Part shown: positions 18,332 through 28,127 of the stretch, piece by piece
How positions within the stretch are numbered: position 1 is the first letter of the stretch
Layout of the letters: the number at the start of each line of letters is the position of its first letter
Assembly: GCF_021729075.1 (NCBI RefSeq)
Contig: NZ_JAJSAQ010000007.1
Coordinates: forward strand, 161,424-225,423
Length of the DNA: 64,000 nucleotides
Direction: 5' to 3'
From: Microbulbifer guangxiensis
GTDB lineage: Bacteria > Pseudomonadota > Gammaproteobacteria > Pseudomonadales > Cellvibrionaceae
Notes under the pieces: model-generated
Told to the model about the DNA's origin: nothing
The model's database searches: none
Seen by the model: only the letters and a program-made list of their open reading frames with translations
Position numbers and translations under genes: made by a program

Positions 18332-20952
18332 CACTGTTTCAGTTGTTCTCTCTGGTCGAAATTGGGAATGCCCTGACTGAGCATCCGGGTCACCGTGGTG
18401 CCAAGGCTGGCGAGTCCCTTGAGCTGGAACTCTATGTAAACACCCTCATCGAACTCAAGCTCCTCGGGGGAGACGACGTCTGCCAGGTCGTTGTCCAGGG
18501 TCCGGCGCCAGGCCAGCCGTACCATATAACAGCAGCTGTCATATTCGACGCCCGCCACGTATTCCAGTTCCCGATCGAATGTCAGGTCGTAGTTGGCCCG
18601 TGCCAGCAGGGCGGTGGTGGGCGATACCGGCAGCACCATGGAGGCGTCCACCTGGTCAATGGAGCCGCTGATCAGTTCGCCGTTCAGGTCTAGCACCTCG
18701 TTGCGCCGCAGGTAGCGGTAGCCCAGGTTGAACAGGCGGTAGTCATTGTCCAGGTAGCGCAGGCTGACATTGCCGCGGTTGAGCTCACCCTCGTCGTCAT
18801 CGTAGATGAGTTCGCTGCTGATGCGCATGGACTGGATCGGGCGACTCTCCAGGCGGGCGGCAAACTCGGAGCGGGGCGCCTCCTCGACGATCCCGGTCAG
18901 GGTGGTCTCGCGGTCTTCCAGGTAGAAGATCTGCCCGCCGCTGAGGGCGAACAGGTCGCGGCCGCTGACCGGGTCGATGATGCGCGTGGTCAGACCCAGC
19001 GCCACCCGGTCGGTGTCGTCGATGCGGTCATTACCGGTGAAGCGGCTGTCGCGGAACAGCTGGTCGTAGCTGAAGGTGAACAGCGAGGTATCAAACAGCA
19101 GGTCGTTGCCGCCGTCCCCGGGGCTCGTGCTCACATTGGTGAAGTCGCCCTGGTCCGCCTTGGAGCTCACCAGGGTAAAGAAGCGCGGCTCCAGTGTCTG
19201 CACCAGGTCAAAACCGAACACGCTGGCATCGCGCTCGAAAAAGAGCCCGCTATCGAGGGTGAACTGCCCGGCGGAGGCCTCGGGGCTGTCGCTGGCCTCC
19301 GGGTTGAGGAACTGGTCGTCGATCTCGTAACCGAGGTAGCGGGCGGCAATACCGGGGGTGAAATAACCCCACAGCCATTGCTTGTCCCACTCCAGTTCGT
19401 AGTCCAGGCGCAGGCGGTCCGCATTGACGAAGTTGCGGCTGAGTTCAGTGATGCTGTCCGGGTCACCGACGTCGGCAATAAAGCGGATGGTCTGCTCGTC
19501 GTCGTGATCCCAGCGGGTGACCTCGTGATCCAGGCTCAGGGCCCAGTCGCCCCAGCGATAGTTGCCGTCGACATCCAGGCGCGGCAGCTGGCGATAGGTG
19601 TCGAACCGGTCCTTGACCAGTTGCTGGTAATCCTGCGCACGCAGGGTCGCAGTCCAGTTCTCGTTGAACAGGCTGACATCAGCGCGCTGGTTCAGGCTGG
19701 TTTCCGCCGAGACACTGAGGTTGGCGGTGTCCAGGTCGCGGAAGTAGTCGGGGTCGCTGACCTTGGCATAGTCGATGTTGGTGCGCCAGAAGGTACCGGC
19801 GGTTCCCTGTTGCTCGAAATTGACCAGCCAGCGGTCCTCACCCTTGGCCGGCAGCACCAGGTCTTCGGGAAAGCCCTGGCGGATCAGGTCCTGGGCATCC
19901 TCATCATCACCGCCTTTATCGTCGGGCAGGCCGGCTGCGCGCAGCTCACTGTTGAACAGCTGGCTCAGGTGGCGGACCTCGACCTCGGCGCCGGTGCCGC
20001 GATACTGGATGTAGCGGGGCACGATGGTGGCGTCCATCTGCGGAGCGATATTCCAGTAGTAGGGAATGGCGACATCCCAGCCATTTTCGTCACTGTTGCT
20101 GATGCTCGGGAACAGCAGGCCGGAGAGGCGTTCGCTGCCCACCGGAAAGCGCAGGTAGGGAAAATAGAACAGTGGCACATCCAGGATTTCGAGGCGCACG
20201 TTGCGCGCCACGCCCTGGCGCTCGACGTTGTCGATGTGAATCTCGCCACCGCGCATCTGCCAGACCACGTTGCCTGGCTCACAGCGGGTGTAGTTGCCAT
20301 TGGTGAGTATCAGCTCGCCACTGGCCTCACGAGAGGCAAAGCTGGCGCTGCCGTGCACGAACTGGTCGTGGATCACGTAGGTGGCGTCCTCGATCTCAGC
20401 CGCCTGGCTGTCAGTCTGGATCTCCGCCGCGCGCCCCCGCACCAGCAGGTTCGGTTCGCGGATCTCGATGGCCCCGCGCAGTCTTGCCGTGCTCTCGTTG
20501 CGGTTGACGTCTACCTGATCCGCAAACAGCTGTCGGTAGCCCTGGGTGACGTGGACGCTGCCACGCAGGCGCGCGGTGCCGTCGTCCAGCCACTCGGAAG
20601 CGTCTGCCGTGGCGCGCAGCGGCGCCGTTTCCGGGGGCAGGTCCGCATCCGGGTAGTCCCGCGGCGGGGATACGAATGCGCCGCTGCACGCGGTCGGCCG
20701 GGCCGGCTGCATCCCCGGTGGCAACTGCCAGGCCGGCAGCCAGTCGAGGTAGAGGTAGGGGTTATAGTCGGGCGCCGTCTCCTCGGCCTGCGCCAGCGGC
20801 GTCAACGCATCGCGCGGGGCGGCGGTCTCCGCCCACAGGGGACCCGCAACGGCAAGCCCGGCAGCGCCGAGGGCGCCGAGTCCCAGGGTGCGCGGGCGGG
20901 AAATCTGTGCAATCGCCATGGCCAGGCGCTGCCAGCGGGAGGGTTCCAGCAT
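18331..20952 (-). CDS. lptD: LPS assembly outer membrane protein LptD
   Basis: Outer membrane beta-barrel that inserts lipopolysaccharide with LptE. It has 873 residues. An N-terminal membrane/signal segment ends around WAETAAP. The OstA/LptA-like domain includes LRGSVHVTQGYRQLFADQVDVNR. The four disulfide cysteines of the family are visible: Cys89 (RPTACSGAF), one in NGNYTRCEPGN, and the adjacent pair in EYDSCCYMVRLAW near the C-terminus. An acidic insert of low complexity (PDDKGGDDEDAQD) occurs in the barrel. First gene of lptD-surA-pdxA-rsmA-apaH, with a 340-base divergent gap to amgK. Confidence 0.97.
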   Translation of the reverse strand: MLEPSRWQRLAMAIAQISRPRTLGLGALGAAGLAVAGPLWAETAAPRDALTPLAQAEETAPDYNPYLYLDWLPAWQLPPGMQPARPTACSGAFVSPPRDYPDADLPPETAPLRATADASEWLDDGTARLRGSVHVTQGYRQLFADQVDVNRNESTARLRGAIEIREPNLLVRGRAAEIQTDSQAAEIEDATYVIHDQFVHGSASFASREASGELILTNGNYTRCEPGNVVWQMRGGEIHIDNVERQGVARNVRLEILDVPLFYFPYLRFPVGSERLSGLLFPSISNSDENGWDVAIPYYWNIAPQMDATIVPRYIQYRGTGAEVEVRHLSQLFNSELRAAGLPDDKGGDDEDAQDLIRQGFPEDLVLPAKGEDRWLVNFEQQGTAGTFWRTNIDYAKVSDPDYFRDLDTANLSVSAETSLNQRADVSLFNENWTATLRAQDYQQLVKDRFDTYRQLPRLDVDGNYRWGDWALSLDHEVTRWDHDDEQTIRFIADVGDPDSITELSRNFVNADRLRLDYELEWDKQWLWGYFTPGIAARYLGYEIDDQFLNPEASDSPEASAGQFTLDSGLFFERDASVFGFDLVQTLEPRFFTLVSSKADQGDFTNVSTSPGDGGNDLLFDTSLFTFSYDQLFRDSRFTGNDRIDDTDRVALGLTTRIIDPVSGRDLFALSGGQIFYLEDRETTLTGIVEEAPRSEFAARLESRPIQSMRISSELIYDDDEGELNRGNVSLRYLDNDYRLFNLGYRYLRRNEVLDLNGELISGSIDQVDASMVLPVSPTTALLARANYDLTFDRELEYVAGVEYDSCCYMVRLAWRRTLDNDLADVVSPEELEFDEGVYIEFQLKGLASLGTTVTRMLSQGIPNFDQREQLKQ

Positions 20953-21295
20953 CGGGTGATCGGTTCCGACTGTCGTTAGTGTTTCTTTCTGGGGGGAGCG
21001 CGCTGTCGCGCGCCAAAAAATCAGCCCGCAATTCTACTTGAATGTAGACACCGTTAACACTACGGCCCGAAGTGCATGCTGCGAACCTTCGTCGTCGGCC
21101 AGAGCGGCTAAACTGAGGGGCCGGAGCCGGGTGCGGTGGCCGAGTTGGCGCCAGATGCAACTTCCACGGCGCTCCGGTGGTCCAATCCCAAAGTGGACGC
21201 GCCGGTCCAGGATATGGCGAAATGGGGGCTTTTGCTGGACGGGGTGCTTGGCCCCGTTACAATGCGGCCCGTAACAGTTGGAGTAGCGGTGGCTC
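20953..21295. other. Divergent intergenic region lptD/amgK
   Basis: No gene seen in these 343 bases. It must hold promoters for lptD (minus) and amgK (plus). A possible -10 element, TACAAT, lies at 21256-21261 on the plus strand. Short reading frames here have no ribosome site or recognisable similarity. In many gammaproteobacteria lptD promoters are sigmaE-dependent, but I could not identify a convincing sigmaE element by eye. Confidence 0.4.
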
Positions 21296-22372
21296 ATGAG
21301 TGAGCGTTCGACAGATGCAGTGGATCAGCGGCGCGAGGCGTTGCGTGGCTGGGCCGGGCGCGTGCTCAAAGCCGGCGACAGCCTGACGCTGCAGTCGCTG
21401 GCGGGGGACGCGGGATTTCGGCGCTACTTCCGCACACTCACTGTTCCCAGTCTGATCGCGGTGGATTCCCCGCCTGCGCGCACCAACCCGGCCCGCTTTG
21501 TCGCGGTCGCGGATTATCTCCGCCGCTATGGCATTCATACGCCCATGGTCAGCGAGGCTGACGTTGAGCACGGCTTTATGCTGCTCGAGGACCTGGGCGA
21601 TTGTCAGCTGCTCAGCATCCTGGACGAGGGCAGCGTCGAAGGCCTGTACGGAGAGGTGTTGAACGAACTGCTGTGCCTGCAGCAGATACCGCCCTGCGGG
21701 GACCTGTTTCCGCAGTACAGCCGCGAGCTGCTGCTGACCGAAATGCGTATCCTGCCGGAATGGCTGGCGGGGCAGCTGCTCGGCTATTCCCTCGATGAAG
21801 AGGAATCCGCTCTGCTGGAGCGTACTTTCGCCCAGCTTCTGGACTCCGCTACGGAGCAACCCCAGGTGCTGGTGCATCGGGACTATCACAGCCGCAACCT
21901 GATGGTGCGCGACGGAGAGCGCCCTGGCGTGGTGGACTTCCAGGACGCGGTATGGGGGCCGGTTACCTACGATCTGGTGTCCCTGTTGCGGGACTGCTAT
22001 ATCCGCTGGCCGCGGGAGCGGGTAGAGCGATGGGCGCTCTGCTATGCGGCCACTGCGCAGTCCGCCGGCATCCTGTCATCGGTGGATCAGAAGACCTTCC
22101 TGCGCTGGTTCGACTGGATGGGGCTGCAGCGCCATATCAAGGTGCTGGGACTGTTCCCGCGCCTGTGGCTGAGGGATGGTAAGCCGGGATACCTGCCGGA
22201 TCTGCCCCTCGTCATCCGCTATACACTTGAGGTGGCTGCGCGCTACCCGGAGATGGCGCCCTTCGCCGACTGGTTCCGGCAGGCCCTGCTGCCGCGGATC
22301 GAGCGACAGAGCTGGTACCGTGACTATCGGACCGCCGGCGAACCGGGCGCTGCACTGCAAAGAATTCCCTGA
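21296..22372 (+). CDS. amgK: N-acetylmuramate/N-acetylglucosamine kinase AmgK
   Basis: Phosphorylates MurNAc at the anomeric position in the MurNAc salvage route described in Pseudomonas. It has 358 residues and the aminoglycoside phosphotransferase fold: VLVHRDYHSRNLMV carries the catalytic HxDxxxxN loop near residue 200 and GVVDFQDAVWGPVTYDL the metal-binding Asp. The stop overlaps the murU start by one base. Together with AnmK (59395-60504) it gives a complete route from anhydro-MurNAc towards UDP-MurNAc that bypasses MurA and hence the fosfomycin target (established for the pathway). Confidence 0.92.
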   Translation: MSERSTDAVDQRREALRGWAGRVLKAGDSLTLQSLAGDAGFRRYFRTLTVPSLIAVDSPPARTNPARFVAVADYLRRYGIHTPMVSEADVEHGFMLLEDLGDCQLLSILDEGSVEGLYGEVLNELLCLQQIPPCGDLFPQYSRELLLTEMRILPEWLAGQLLGYSLDEEESALLERTFAQLLDSATEQPQVLVHRDYHSRNLMVRDGERPGVVDFQDAVWGPVTYDLVSLLRDCYIRWPRERVERWALCYAATAQSAGILSSVDQKTFLRWFDWMGLQRHIKVLGLFPRLWLRDGKPGYLPDLPLVIRYTLEVAARYPEMAPFADWFRQALLPRIERQSWYRDYRTAGEPGAALQRIP

Positions 22373-23076
22373 TGACCGCTGACGACAACACACAGATCCC
22401 GACGGCGATGGTGCTGGCGGCCGGTTTCGGCAAGCGCATGCGCCCGCTCACCGACCAGACCCCGAAGCCACTGCTGCAGGTGGCGGGCAAACCCCTGATC
22501 GAGCATGCCCTCGAGCGCCTCGTCGCCATCGGGGTGCGCCGGGTGGTGATCAACCTGGGCCACCTGGGGGAGAAGATCCGGGCACGGCTCGGCAATGGCG
22601 AGCGCTGGGGGCTGGATATCCGCTACTCGGTCGAGGTGGAACCCCTGGAAACCGCTGGCGGCATCATCAAGGCATTGCCGCTGCTGGGCGACGCCCCCTT
22701 TCTGGTGGTCAACGGTGATGTCTGGTGTGACTTCGATCTTTCCAGCTGGCTACGGCGTCCCCTGCCGGAATCCTGTCCCGGGCGGCTGCTGATGGTGCCG
22801 AACCCGCCCCACAATCCGGACGGGGACTTCGGGATCGACGACGGGCTGCTTTCTGGTACCGCGACACCCCGCTATACGTTTTCCGGCATCAGCTGGCTGC
22901 GCCCGGAGATGCTGACCGATTACCCGAAGGTCCGTCCCTGCTTCGGGCTCGGTGAGATCTTTGTCTACAACCAGGGGCACCTGCAGGCGGAGCTGTTTGA
23001 GGGTGACTGGTGTGACGTGGGCACACCGGAGCGGCTGCAGCGCCTGGATGCGCGCCTGCGCGGCAGTGTGGCCTGA
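22372..23076 (+). CDS. murU: N-acetylmuramate alpha-1-phosphate uridylyltransferase MurU
   Basis: Makes UDP-MurNAc from MurNAc-1-P and UTP, following AmgK. It has 234 residues. Nucleotidyltransferase signature AMVLAAGFGKRMRPLTDQTPKPLLQVAGKPLIEHAL, then FLVVNGDVWCDFD with the metal-binding Asp, and the C-terminal GDWCDVGTPERLQRLD. Overlaps amgK by one base, the usual amgK-murU pair. Confidence 0.94.
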   Translation: MTADDNTQIPTAMVLAAGFGKRMRPLTDQTPKPLLQVAGKPLIEHALERLVAIGVRRVVINLGHLGEKIRARLGNGERWGLDIRYSVEVEPLETAGGIIKALPLLGDAPFLVVNGDVWCDFDLSSWLRRPLPESCPGRLLMVPNPPHNPDGDFGIDDGLLSGTATPRYTFSGISWLRPEMLTDYPKVRPCFGLGEIFVYNQGHLQAELFEGDWCDVGTPERLQRLDARLRGSVA

Positions 23077-23151
23077 AGTCGGCGGCAGTTTTCCGGTACA
23101 CTCCCGGCTCCAAGCCCCTGCCAGGGGCATCATGCACTGGGAATACTGCTC

Positions 23152-23817
23152 ATGACGGATTTCAAGATTGCCCCCTCCATTCTCTCCGCCAACTTCGCCC
23201 GCCTCGGTGAGGAAGTGGACGCTGTGCTGGAAGCCGGCGCCGACTGGGTGCATTTCGATGTGATGGACAATCACTACGTTCCCAATCTCACCATCGGCCC
23301 CATGGTGTGCCAGGCCCTGCGCAAGCACGGCGTCAAGGCGCCCATCGATGTGCACCTGATGGTGGAGCCGGTGGACGAGATGATCCGCATGTTTGCCGAT
23401 GCCGGTGCCACCTACATCACTTTCCATCCGGAAGCTTCACGCCATGTGGACCGCTCCCTGCAGCTGATCCAGAGCCTGGGCTGTAAGGCGGGACTGGTAC
23501 TCAACCCGGCCACGGGCCTGGATTCGGTCCGTTACGTGATGGACAAGCTGGACATGCTGTTGCTGATGTCCGTGAACCCCGGCTTCGGCGGCCAGAAGTT
23601 TATCCCCGCCACCCTGTGCAAGCTGAGGGAGGCACGCAAGCTGATCGATGACTCCGGCCTGGATATCCGCCTGGAGATCGACGGCGGCGTGACCCGCAGC
23701 AATATCGCCGAAATCGCCGCTGCTGGAGCAGATACCTTCGTCGCCGGTTCCGCTATCTTCAATGCGGATGACTACGGGGAAGTAATCTCGGCCATGCGCG
23801 CGGCGCTGGAAAATTAG
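23152..23817 (+). CDS. rpe: Ribulose-phosphate 3-epimerase
   Basis: Interconverts ribulose-5-P and xylulose-5-P in the pentose phosphate pathway. It has 221 residues. [20 protein letters not shown], the catalytic [32 protein letters not shown] ([16 protein letters not shown]) and [30 protein letters not shown] are all present, with the metal ligands in place. In Pseudomonas rpe and gph precede trpE; here gph is missing and rpe is followed directly by the trp leader. Confidence 0.97.
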   Translation: MTDFKIAPSILSANFARLGEEVDAVLEAGADWVHFDVMDNHYVPNLTIGPMVCQALRKHGVKAPIDVHLMVEPVDEMIRMFADAGATYITFHPEASRHVDRSLQLIQSLGCKAGLVLNPATGLDSVRYVMDKLDMLLLMSVNPGFGGQKFIPATLCKLREARKLIDDSGLDIRLEIDGGVTRSNIAEIAAAGADTFVAGSAIFNADDYGEVISAMRAALEN

Positions 23818-23854
23818 TTTTCTGTCCTAGGGCCCGGTGGCGGCAGTCGTGTGC

Positions 23855-23883
23855 TTGTCCGCCCGGGGCTGGCTTTGTAAACT
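23855..23883 (+). promoter_or_regulatory. Probable promoter of the trp leader/operon
   Basis: TTGTCC (23855-23860), 17-base spacer, TAAACT (23878-23883); four of six consensus bases in each hexamer. It would start RNA near 23890, about 20 bases before the leader peptide start, which is the layout expected for an attenuator-controlled operon. Confidence 0.45.
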
Positions 23884-23910
23884 TGGCGGCTCGTAAAACG
23901 AGGCAGTCCC

Positions 23911-23958
23911 GTGAACCCACTCGTCCCCCACATCAGCAGCTGGCGATGGCGCCGCTGA
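23911..23958 (+). CDS. trpL: trp operon leader peptide (TrpL-like)
   Basis: A 15-codon reading frame, MNPLVPHISSWRWRR, starting at GTG with a CGAGG ribosome site seven bases upstream. It contains two Trp codons separated by one Arg, right before the stop. Tandem or near-tandem Trp codons in a short frame just upstream of trpE are the hallmark of transcription attenuation; attenuation of trpE by leader peptides has been reported for Pseudomonas putida. The Trp codons and the stop lie inside a hairpin (23937-23957). The predicted function rests on position and codon content. Confidence 0.7.
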   Translation: MNPLVPHISSWRWRR

Positions 23959-24047
23959 CCCGCTGAGGCCCGCACGAACGAGCGAGCCGCTTTCCCCGCG
24001 GGCGGAGTCTGTCTGGACCGTCCGTGTTGCAAATACCCCAGGGTATT
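23937..24047 (+). promoter_or_regulatory. Candidate trp attenuator structures
   Basis: A hairpin covers the Trp codons: CAGC plus GGCG (23937-23945, one bulged base) pair with CGCC plus GCTG (23950-23957). Downstream, GCCCGC (23968-23973) can pair with GCGGGC (23998-24003), and CCGC at 23987-23990 competes for the same bases. A further hairpin, AATACC with GGTATT (24032-24047), precedes the trpE ribosome site. No classical T run follows any stem, so which structure ends transcription is unclear. Confidence 0.4.
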
Positions 24048-24083
24048 ACTTCGGTAAGAACTACCAGAGCATCCGGAGTCGTC

Positions 24084-25595
24084 ATGACACCCAGCGAATA
24101 CAGTCAACTTGCGTCCGCGGGCTACAACCGAATTCCCCTCGTGCGGCGCGTGCTGGCGGACATCGAAACACCGCTTTCCACCTATCTGAAGCTGGCGGCC
24201 GGGCGCCACAGCTACCTGTTGGAATCCGTGCAGGGCGGTGAGAAGTGGGGGCGCTATTCCATCATCGGCCTGCCGGCGCGCACCCTGCTGAAAGTGCGTG
24301 GGCACGAGGTGACCGTAGAGACTGATGGTCAGGTTACCGAGCAGCATGAGAGTCCGGACCCGCTGGCCTTCGTGGAAGAATTCCAGCAGCGCTACCGGGT
24401 GCCGGAAATCGAGGGGCTGCCGCGCTTCAATGGCGGGCTGGTGGGCTATTTCGGCTATGACTGCGTGCGCTACATCGAGCCGCGCCTGGCCGATTCGGCG
24501 CCGCCGGATACCCTCGGCACCCCGGATATCCTGCTGATGGTGAGTGACGAGCTGGTGGTATTCGACAACCTGGCCGGTGCGGTGATCTTTATCGTGCATG
24601 CCAATCCGGAACTGGATGGCGATTTCGAGCGCGCCCAGCAGCGCCTCGACGCGCTGGTGGCAAAGCTCGCCCAGCCATTGCCGGACACGGTGCCGCTGGA
24701 CCTGGATGGGGCGGGGCTCGACGAGAGTGCTTTCCGCTCCCACTTCGGCGAGGCCGAATTCAAGCACGGTGTGGACAGGGTCAAGGAGTACATCCTTGCC
24801 GGCGACGTGATGCAGGTGGTGCCGTCACAGCGGCTGTCGGCGCCGTTTGCGGCGCCGCCGCTGAACCTTTACCGGGCACTGCGCAGCCTCAACCCGTCCC
24901 CCTATATGTATTTCCTCGACCTTGGCGATCATCAGGTGGTGGGTTCCAGCCCGGAGATCCTGGTGCACCTGGAAGAGGGTGACATGACCGTGCGCCCGCT
25001 TGCCGGCACCCGCCGTCGCGGTGCCACCGAGGCAGAGGACGAGGCGCTGGAACGGGAGTTGCTCGCCGATCCGAAGGAGATCGCCGAGCACCTGATGCTG
25101 ATTGACCTGGGGCGCAATGATGTCGGGCGCGTGGCCGAGACCGGCAGTGTGAAAGTGACCGAGCAGATGGTGGTGGAGCGCTACTCCCACGTGATGCACA
25201 TTACCTCCAATGTCACCGGGCGCCTCAAGGCGGGCCTCTCCGGTATCGACGCCCTGCGCGCGGCGCTGCCTGCGGGCACACTCTCCGGTGCCCCCAAGAT
25301 CCGCGCGATGGAGATCATCGACGAGCTGGAGCCAGAGAAGCGGGGCATCTATGGCGGCGCGGTGGGCTACCTGGCCTGGAACGGCAATATGGATACGGCC
25401 ATCGCCATCCGTACTGCAGTGATCAAGGACGGCCAGGTTTTCGTCCAGGCCGGCGCAGGCCTGGTGGCGGACTCGGATCCGCAGGCGGAGTGGGACGAGA
25501 CAATGAACAAAGCCCGGGCCCTGTTCCGGGCTACGGCCATGGCCACCGCCGACAGTGCGCGGCGCGGGCAGTTTGAGGTAGAGCATCATGAGTGA
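24084..25595 (+). CDS. trpE: Anthranilate synthase component I TrpE
   Basis: Makes anthranilate from chorismate with TrpG as glutaminase. It has 503 residues from the ATG at 24084, which has a CCGGAG ribosome site; 20 further in-frame codons upstream overlap the attenuator region and are discarded. Tryptophan feedback site region [18 protein letters not shown] near residue 50 is conserved. Chorismate-binding motifs are [55 protein letters not shown] and [18 protein letters not shown]. The stop lies inside the start of the ion channel gene (8-base overlap). Confidence 0.97.
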   Translation: MTPSEYSQLASAGYNRIPLVRRVLADIETPLSTYLKLAAGRHSYLLESVQGGEKWGRYSIIGLPARTLLKVRGHEVTVETDGQVTEQHESPDPLAFVEEFQQRYRVPEIEGLPRFNGGLVGYFGYDCVRYIEPRLADSAPPDTLGTPDILLMVSDELVVFDNLAGAVIFIVHANPELDGDFERAQQRLDALVAKLAQPLPDTVPLDLDGAGLDESAFRSHFGEAEFKHGVDRVKEYILAGDVMQVVPSQRLSAPFAAPPLNLYRALRSLNPSPYMYFLDLGDHQVVGSSPEILVHLEEGDMTVRPLAGTRRRGATEAEDEALERELLADPKEIAEHLMLIDLGRNDVGRVAETGSVKVTEQMVVERYSHVMHITSNVTGRLKAGLSGIDALRAALPAGTLSGAPKIRAMEIIDELEPEKRGIYGGAVGYLAWNGNMDTAIAIRTAVIKDGQVFVQAGAGLVADSDPQAEWDETMNKARALFRATAMATADSARRGQFEVEHHE

Positions 25596-26460
25596 AGTAT
25601 CGGCGCGGCCGATGTTGTCGCTGGCGGAATTGTGCCAGCGGGTTGTCGCAGCCCCTCTGTTCAATCAGGTGATCATCGGTCTGATCCTGCTGAACGGCGT
25701 TGCCATCGGTCTGGAGACTTCCGCCTGGGTCACCGAGCGCTTCGGCGATCTGTTACATGGGGTCAACCAGTTGATCCTCGCCGCTTTCGTGGTGGAGGCG
25801 CTGGTGAAGATGGCGGCCCACGGCAACCGGCCCTGGCGCTATTTCGCCAGTGGCTGGAACTGTTTCGATTTCACCATCATCGCCCTGAGCCTGATACCCG
25901 CGGCGGGGCCGCTGGCCACGGTAGCGCGTCTGGTGCGGGTGCTACGGGTATTGCGCCTGGTATCCGCTTTCCCGGAGTTGCGCCTGCTGGTGGATACCCT
26001 GCTGCGGAGCCTGCCCAGCATGTTCCATATTGCGCTGCTGATGGGGATCATCTTTTATATATATGGTGTTGCTGGTTACTTCCTTTTCCATGAGACGGAT
26101 CCGACCCACTGGCGTAGCTTGCCGATTGCCCTGTTGAGCCTGTTTCGCATTGTCACGTTCGAAGACTGGACCGACATCATGTACACCGCCATGGAGGCGA
26201 TGCCCTGGGCGTGGGTGTATTTTGTGAGCTTCGTGGTCATGGGAGCCTTCGTGATGATCAACCTGTTCATCGGGGTGGTACTGAACAATCTTGAGGAGGC
26301 AAAGTTGCGCCGGCTGGACGAGCTGCAGCTGCCCCCGAGCCAGACCGAAATACTCCGTGAACTGCGCGCTACCCAGGAAGCGCTGGCCCGCCTGCAGAAG
26401 CGGATGCAGGACATTCCGGCCCCGGTGGCCGACAAGACGCCCGGAGGAACCGCGTCATGA
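25588..26460 (+). CDS. Voltage-gated cation channel, single-domain bacterial NaV/CaV type
   Basis: A 290-residue ion transporter of the bacterial one-domain channel family, which assembles as tetramers. Segments: S1 ~26-44, S2 ~60-78, S3 ~92-105, S4 ~112-126 with Arg114, 117, 120 and 123 at every third position, S5 ~145-166, pore ~182-197, S6 ~211-235, then a cytoplasmic tail ending in a Leu/Arg/Glu-rich coiled coil (~252-276) like that of NaChBac. The filter reads T190-F-E-D-W-T-D196; Na-selective relatives have LESW without the two Asp, while the Ca-selective engineered CavAb carries Asp at the matching last positions. It overlaps trpE by 8 bases and trpG by 4 bases. Role in the trp operon unknown; calcium preference is inferred. 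Confidence 0.9.
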   Translation: MSEVSARPMLSLAELCQRVVAAPLFNQVIIGLILLNGVAIGLETSAWVTERFGDLLHGVNQLILAAFVVEALVKMAAHGNRPWRYFASGWNCFDFTIIALSLIPAAGPLATVARLVRVLRVLRLVSAFPELRLLVDTLLRSLPSMFHIALLMGIIFYIYGVAGYFLFHETDPTHWRSLPIALLSLFRIVTFEDWTDIMYTAMEAMPWAWVYFVSFVVMGAFVMINLFIGVVLNNLEEAKLRRLDELQLPPSQTEILRELRATQEALARLQKRMQDIPAPVADKTPGGTAS

Positions 26461-27035
26461 TTCTGATGATCGACAACTACGACTCCTTTACCTGGAACGT
26501 GGTGCAGTACATGGCCGAGCTGGGTGCGGACGTGCAAGTGAAGCGTAACGACGAGATTTCCGTGGAGGAGATCGAGGCGCTGGCACCGGAAAAGATCGTC
26601 ATCTCACCGGGACCCTGTACACCCAACGAAGCCGGAATTTCCCTCGACACGATTCGCCGTTTTGCCGGGCGCATCCCCATTCTGGGCATCTGCCTCGGGC
26701 ACCAGAGTATCGGCCAGGTATTCGGCGGCCGGGTCGTGCGTGCGGGCGAGGTAATGCATGGCAAGACCTCCCCCATCGTGCACAACAACCTGGGGGTGTT
26801 TCACAACCTGTCAAACCCGTTCGAGGCCACCCGCTACCATTCCCTGGTGGTGGAGAAGGGCAGCCTGCCGGATTGCCTCGAGGTCACCGCCTGGACTGAG
26901 ACCGAGGACGGCGAGATTGACGAGATCATGGGCCTGCGCCACCGGGAGCTGGCAGTGGAAGGGGTACAGTTTCATCCCGAGTCCATTCTCACGCAGCACG
27001 GCCACGACATGCTGCGCAACTTCCTCGAGTCCTGA
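26457..27035 (+). CDS. trpG: Anthranilate synthase component II (glutamine amidotransferase) TrpG
   Basis: Class I glutaminase supplying ammonia to TrpE, possibly shared with aminodeoxychorismate synthase. It has 192 residues. [15 protein letters not shown] at the start, catalytic Cys in [13 protein letters not shown], and the His-Glu pair in [12 protein letters not shown] are present. The start overlaps the channel gene by 4 bases (ATGA type). Confidence 0.97.
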   Translation: MILMIDNYDSFTWNVVQYMAELGADVQVKRNDEISVEEIEALAPEKIVISPGPCTPNEAGISLDTIRRFAGRIPILGICLGHQSIGQVFGGRVVRAGEVMHGKTSPIVHNNLGVFHNLSNPFEATRYHSLVVEKGSLPDCLEVTAWTETEDGEIDEIMGLRHRELAVEGVQFHPESILTQHGHDMLRNFLES

Positions 27036-27077
27036 TACGGCCCGGGGCTATCCGCTAATAACAATGAGGGGAGGGGT

Positions 27078-28127
27078 ATGCTGATTCAGGAAGCCATCGC
27101 CAAGCTGGTGGACAACACGCACCTCAGCCGCGCCGAAATGCGCGAAGTCATGGGTCAGATCATGCGCGGTGAGGCGGAAGACGCCCAGATCGCCGGCCTG
27201 TTGGTGGCACTGCGGATCCGCGGTGAAACCGTCGACGAGATCACCGGTGCAGTGGAAACCATGCGCGAGCTGGCCATTCAGGTGCCGCTGCAGCAGGAAA
27301 GTGCGGTGGATATCGTCGGCACCGGTGGTGACGGCGCCAATCTGTTCAATGTGTCGAGTGCGGCGAGCTTTGTCGCTGCTGCCGCCGGTGCCCACGTCGC
27401 CAAACACGGCAACCGCTCCGTTTCCTCCAGCAGCGGTGCCGCTGACCTGCTGGAGCGGGCTGGCATCTACCTGGAGTTGGACGCGTCGCAGGTTGCGCGC
27501 TGTATCGACACCATCGGCGTGGGCTTTATGTTTGCCCCCTCTTTTCACCGCGCGGTGCGCTTTGCCGTGGGTCCGCGCAGGGCGCTGGGCATGCGCACGA
27601 TCTTCAACCTGCTGGGACCGTTGACCAACCCGGCCGGCGTCAAGCGCCAGGTAATCGGTGTCTACGACCGGGCCTACTGCCGCATGCTGGCAGAGGTGCT
27701 GCAGACTCTGGGCTCCGAGCACGTGCTGGTCCTGCACAGTGAGGATGGCCTGGATGAGATGAGCCTTGCCGCAGATACCTTTGCCGTTGAACTCAAGGAC
27801 GGAGAACTGCGTGAGAAAACCCTGCGTCCGGAGGATTTCGGTATCGAGCGCCGCAGCCTCGAGGGATTGGGAGTGGATGGCGCCACGCAGTCCCTGGCCC
27901 TGATCGAGGATGCGCTGGGCAAGCGCTCGACCGCGGTGGCAGACAAGGCCGCCGATCTGATTGCACTGAACGCGGGCCTGGCGATCTATGTCAGCGGCGT
28001 GGCGGATTCCGCCGAGCAGGGCGTTGCCATGGCACAGGATGCGATCGCCAGTGGCCTCGCTGCGGAGAAGATCAAGGACCTGGCTGCCTTCACCAGTGCT
28101 TTCCGGCCCGAGGAGGTGGATCAGTGA
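27078..28127 (+). CDS. trpD: Anthranilate phosphoribosyltransferase TrpD
   Basis: Joins anthranilate with PRPP. It has 349 residues. The PRPP-binding [40 protein letters not shown] stretch is intact (quoted here by its GTGGDG and KHGNRSVSS parts around residues 80-117), as are [15 protein letters not shown] and [21 protein letters not shown] ribosome site precedes the ATG. It overlaps trpC by 4 bases. Confidence 0.97.
   Translation: MLIQEAIAKLVDNTHLSRAEMREVMGQIMRGEAEDAQIAGLLVALRIRGETVDEITGAVETMRELAIQVPLQQESAVDIVGTGGDGANLFNVSSAASFVAAAAGAHVAKHGNRSVSSSSGAADLLERAGIYLELDASQVARCIDTIGVGFMFAPSFHRAVRFAVGPRRALGMRTIFNLLGPLTNPAGVKRQVIGVYDRAYCRMLAEVLQTLGSEHVLVLHSEDGLDEMSLAADTFAVELKDGELREKTLRPEDFGIERRSLEGLGVDGATQSLALIEDALGKRSTAVADKAADLIALNAGLAIYVSGVADSAEQGVAMAQDAIASGLAAEKIKDLAAFTSAFRPEEVDQ

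Noticed and set aside
19378..20979. 533-codon plus-strand ORF opposite lptD
   Set aside because: Antisense to a well-supported LptD with conserved cysteines; Val/Ala/Gly-rich shadow frame without motifs.
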